Assembly: GCA_036554285.1 (NCBI GenBank)
Contig: DATBNO010000115.1
Span: 1-57,420 of the forward strand
Direction: 5' to 3'
Source: JADGGM01 sp025449955
Lineage (GTDB): Bacteria; Gemmatimonadota; Gemmatimonadetes; Gemmatimonadales; Gemmatimonadaceae
Length of the DNA: 57,420 nt
The notes under the pieces are model-generated. The model ran no database searches and was not told the origin of the DNA. It saw only the letters and a list, made by a program, of their open reading frames with translations. The translations under genes were made by a program, and so were the position numbers. Below, piece by piece: positions 55,221 through 57,420 of the stretch. Within the stretch, counting starts at the first letter, position 1. Each line of letters begins with the position of its first letter.

Positions 55221-56207
55221 ATGCTTTCGGCACTTCGCTTCGCGCTCGTCGTACTGTCGGCAGCGGCCGGTGGAACCACGCCCGCAAAGCACGCGCACAC
55301 CAAACCGCCGCGACCAGCCAACGAGCTCGGTCGCATTCCCATCCTCGAATACCACGTAATCGGGGATTTGGACGCCCGGTGGACGGTGGAGCGCACCCAT
55401 TTCAAGCGTCAGCTCGAGCTTCTCTATGAGAGGGGCTATCGCCCGATAACGGTTGCCGAGTTGGTCGATCGGAAGATTGCCTTACCGGCGGGTATGTCGC
55501 CCGTTGTCTTCACGTTCGACGATGCCTCGCCCTCGCAGTTCCGCTATGTCGACCACAACGGAACGCTCGAGGTCGATCCAAACAGCGCGATCGGCATCTG
55601 GCTGGAGTTTCATCGCACGCATCCCGACTGGGCCAACAAAGCGACGTTCTGCATGCTGCCCGGCGCGGCTGCTGGACACGCGTTTTTCGGTGAGCGCGGT
55701 ATCGAAGGCCAGGAAACCGCCTGGCGCCATCGCAAAGTCCGCTTTCTTGCCGACCAAGGGTTCGAGTTGTGCGACCATACGCTGTGGCACGCCAACCTGT
55801 CGAAATATTCGGACGAGGTTGTTCAGGAGCAAATCGCGCGTGGCGCGCTCGCCATCGACTCCGCCGTGCCAGGCTACAAGGTCCGCACGTTTGCACTCCC
55901 CTTGGGGATTTGGCCGAAAAATCAGGAGCTTGCACACGCAGGATCATGGCGCGATCCGCACACGGGGCGAGTAGTCGCATACCGTTTCGATGCGATACTC
56001 GAAGTCACCGGCGGTCCGGCTCGCAGCCCGTTCGACCCAAAGTTCGACCCGCTTCGCTTGCCGCGCATCGAGGTGTTCGGCGATGCACTGGAGCGGTTGC
56101 TCGACCAGCTCGATCGAAGCGGCAACCGCTACGTCGCGGCCGGTCCATCGAGCGACGCAGCGCCGGCAGCGGGCGCGGCGCGATCCCGCGCTGGCCGGCA
56201 CCAATAG
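55221..56207 (+). CDS. Polysaccharide deacetylase (NodB fold)
   Basis: The protein has 328 residues with a signal peptide (LSALRFALVVLSAAAGG). The CE4/NodB motif 1 is VFTFDDAS (Asp pair), and motif 2 is CDHTLWHANL (two metal His four residues apart). Before it is IPILEYHVI, usual for YadE-like deacetylases, and ERGYRPITVAELVDR. It would remove N-acetyl or O-acetyl groups from a surface polysaccharide or peptidoglycan. It diverges from the PBP1 gene, which suggests a cell-wall link. A strong terminator lies 31 bases after the stop. Confidence 0.88.
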   Translation: MLSALRFALVVLSAAAGGTTPAKHAHTKPPRPANELGRIPILEYHVIGDLDARWTVERTHFKRQLELLYERGYRPITVAELVDRKIALPAGMSPVVFTFDDASPSQFRYVDHNGTLEVDPNSAIGIWLEFHRTHPDWANKATFCMLPGAAAGHAFFGERGIEGQETAWRHRKVRFLADQGFELCDHTLWHANLSKYSDEVVQEQIARGALAIDSAVPGYKVRTFALPLGIWPKNQELAHAGSWRDPHTGRVVAYRFDAILEVTGGPARSPFDPKFDPLRLPRIEVFGDALERLLDQLDRSGNRYVAAGPSSDAAPAAGAARSRAGRHQ

Positions 56208-56238
56208 ATGATTGGATCGTCTCTATAGAAGAGCCGAG

Positions 56239-56276
56239 AGCGCACCGTTCGGGGAATGGTGCGCTGTCGTTTTTTT
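56239..56276 (+). terminator. Rho-independent terminator
   Basis: A 12-base stem (AGCGCACCGTTC at 56239-56250 with GAATGGTGCGCT at 56254-56265, one G-U pair) with a 3-base loop is followed by seven T residues (56270-56276). It ends the polysaccharide deacetylase transcript. Confidence 0.92.
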
Positions 56277-56333
56277 ATACAGTGTCACAAAAGCTGCGCG
56301 ATTTTCGTTTGTCCGCATCTGGTCTTCAGAAAT

Positions 56334-56365
56334 TTGTCCTAAAATGACCCCTGCTTGTCCTAAAA
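56334..56365 (+). repeat. Two 11-base direct repeats, 21-base period
   Basis: TTGTCCTAAAA occurs at 56334-56344 and again at 56355-56365. The 21-base start-to-start spacing equals two helical turns, as in tandem operator half-sites for OmpR-like or LuxR-like regulators. It lies about 80 bases upstream of the terminal gene. Confidence 0.65.
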
Positions 56366-56445
56366 CTGTGCTTGCCTCAGCCGATACTCGGAAGCAAGTT
56401 GGGCGTGGACTTGGCAGAACGACCGAGGACCGTGGAGGAGTTTGA

Positions 56446-57420
56446 ATGGGCAGCTCACAGGTGAAGCTCCCTCATTACGCATTCTTCGAAGCGCTGGCGC
56501 GCTGCGATAACGAGACGTGCGCGGAATGGCGCACGGCGAGCGCCGGGCTTTTGACATTGCGTTTGTTCGACGACTGGGTGATGGAAGGCGGGAGTGCGGT
56601 GTCGTTGGACTCGTGGGGTCTGCGATGCGTGCGCGAGTCGATCTCGGCGATCGACTCGGGGAGCAGTGTGCGGGCATTGCTGACGAGTCTCGTCGACTCG
56701 ATGCAGCTGGCTCGTCACGCCCGTGTGGCTGTCGTTGCGCCACGCCTCATGGCCTACGCGCGTGCGTTGCAGTTCGACGCCAAGTGGACCTTGGCGGCTG
56801 ACGTCTATCGCACGGTGCTCCAGAATGCGGAGCCTGCGGCTGACACGGACGTGGTGATCGCGGCGAACATGCAGTTGGGCGCGTGCATGCGCGTGCTCGC
56901 GCAGTGGAGCGAAGCGCGCGGCGCGTACGCAGCCGCGGCCGAGGTCGCAGCGTTTACCGGCGACGTCGCAAACGTCCTCAAGGCGCGCATCGCGGAGGCG
57001 AACGTGATGTTGGCACGCGGCAACCTGCCGTCGGCCGAAAAGATCCTCGATTCGGTCATCGAAGGCGCGCAGGAAAGCGGCCTAACGGAGATCCGGGCGT
57101 TCGCGCTGCAAGACCGCGGCGAAGTGGCGCGTAAGCGTGGTGACCTCGAAGTAGCACTCGGCTTCACGTACGAGGCTTTGAGTTCTTTCGAGGCGCAGTC
57201 GGCGAAGGATCGCGCGCTGTCTGACTTGGCTGCCACATTCTTCGACATGGGCATGCTCACCGCCGCGCGCGACGCGAACCTGATGTTAGCGGCGACGGCT
57301 GTTGAACAACACACTCGCTGGGTTGCGACGATCAACCTATTGGAAATCGCGGCCCGTGATCGCCGCCAGCCTGTCTTCGAGCAATACCGTCGCGAATTGG
57401 CGGACGCTGTTCTCCCGGCG
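56446..57420 (+). CDS. Helical-repeat (TPR-like) protein, incomplete at window end
   Basis: The reading frame runs from ATG 56446 off the right edge, so 325 residues are seen without a stop. GGAGGAG lies just upstream. Residues 1-100 begin MGSSQVKLPHYAFFEALARC and contain several hydrophobic helices without a membrane pattern. From about 105 the sequence is repeated helix pairs such as WTLAADVYRTVL, ARGAYAAAAEVAAFTGD, ARGNLPSAEKILDSVI and RKRGDLEVALGFTYEALSSF, which fit tetratricopeptide repeats. These proteins form scaffolds or bind peptides. A DNA-binding or enzyme domain could lie beyond the edge. The direct repeats upstream suggest regulated expression. Confidence 0.8.
   Translation, partial: MGSSQVKLPHYAFFEALARCDNETCAEWRTASAGLLTLRLFDDWVMEGGSAVSLDSWGLRCVRESISAIDSGSSVRALLTSLVDSMQLARHARVAVVAPRLMAYARALQFDAKWTLAADVYRTVLQNAEPAADTDVVIAANMQLGACMRVLAQWSEARGAYAAAAEVAAFTGDVANVLKARIAEANVMLARGNLPSAEKILDSVIEGAQESGLTEIRAFALQDRGEVARKRGDLEVALGFTYEALSSFEAQSAKDRALSDLAATFFDMGMLTAARDANLMLAATAVEQHTRWVATINLLEIAARDRRQPVFEQYRRELADAVLPA

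Overview
The window is a GC-rich, tightly packed bacterial chromosome segment with about 48 protein genes. I found no tRNA or rRNA gene, prophage, insertion sequence or CRISPR array. Gene content (ThyX instead of ThyA, SucB plus lipoamide dehydrogenase, OtsAB, ECF sigma factor, diderm-type PBP1, paired DUF1800/DUF1501 genes, many lipoproteins and zinc-ribbon proteins) fits a soil-type aerobic diderm. My best guess is Gemmatimonadota or a close relative; this is inferred from protein style and not proven.

Layout: 20-3341 (minus) holds a secreted repeat/aspartic-protease-like protein, a sorbosone-dehydrogenase-like lipoprotein and an orphan 2-oxoacid dehydrogenase E1-alpha. 3449-3603 is a large imperfect inverted repeat. 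3658-7263 (minus) is an overlapping trio: threonine dehydratase, response-regulator diguanylate cyclase, zinc-ribbon Ser/Thr kinase. gyrA and a hydroxyisobutyrate-dehydrogenase-like gene follow, then an overlapping group of zinc ribbon, SRPBCC, thioesterase and MDR oxidoreductase (10955-13133). 13234-15963 (plus) encodes E2 (SucB) and E3 (Lpd), closed by a terminator. 16035-19394 (minus) carries an ECF sigma factor with its membrane partner, a D12-class adenine methylase and a CoA-transferase. A phasin/histone-H1-like gene faces otsBA (20254-22568).

22773-40401 is a long plus-strand run: GHMP kinase, M20 peptidase, unusual RNase H, GT2, a frame-disrupted membrane gene on the other strand, zinc ribbon, cytochrome c, an isopropylmalate/tartrate-type dehydrogenase, thiolase, two envelope proteins, 3-hydroxybutyryl-CoA dehydrogenase, GlcD-like oxidase, ThyX, and then two divergent D-Ala-D-Ala-ligase-like ATP-grasp enzymes followed by a lysine 2,3-aminomutase. 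40434-57420 holds an EF-G-2-type GTPase, small unknowns, an orphan OmpR-type regulator, a thioredoxin-fold protein, a YdeP-like molybdopterin oxidoreductase, an ABC exporter, DUF1800/DUF1501, PBP1, a polysaccharide deacetylase and a truncated helical-repeat protein.

Two signals stand out. First, the 7-mer GTTAGGC/GCCTAAC occurs about 67 times by hand count, roughly ten times the expectation from base composition; it is spread over both strands and forces the rare TTA leucine codon in many genes. Second, the ATP-grasp/ATP-grasp/lysine-2,3-aminomutase cluster, with hairpin-rich spacers, suggests an uncharacterised beta-lysine conjugation pathway.
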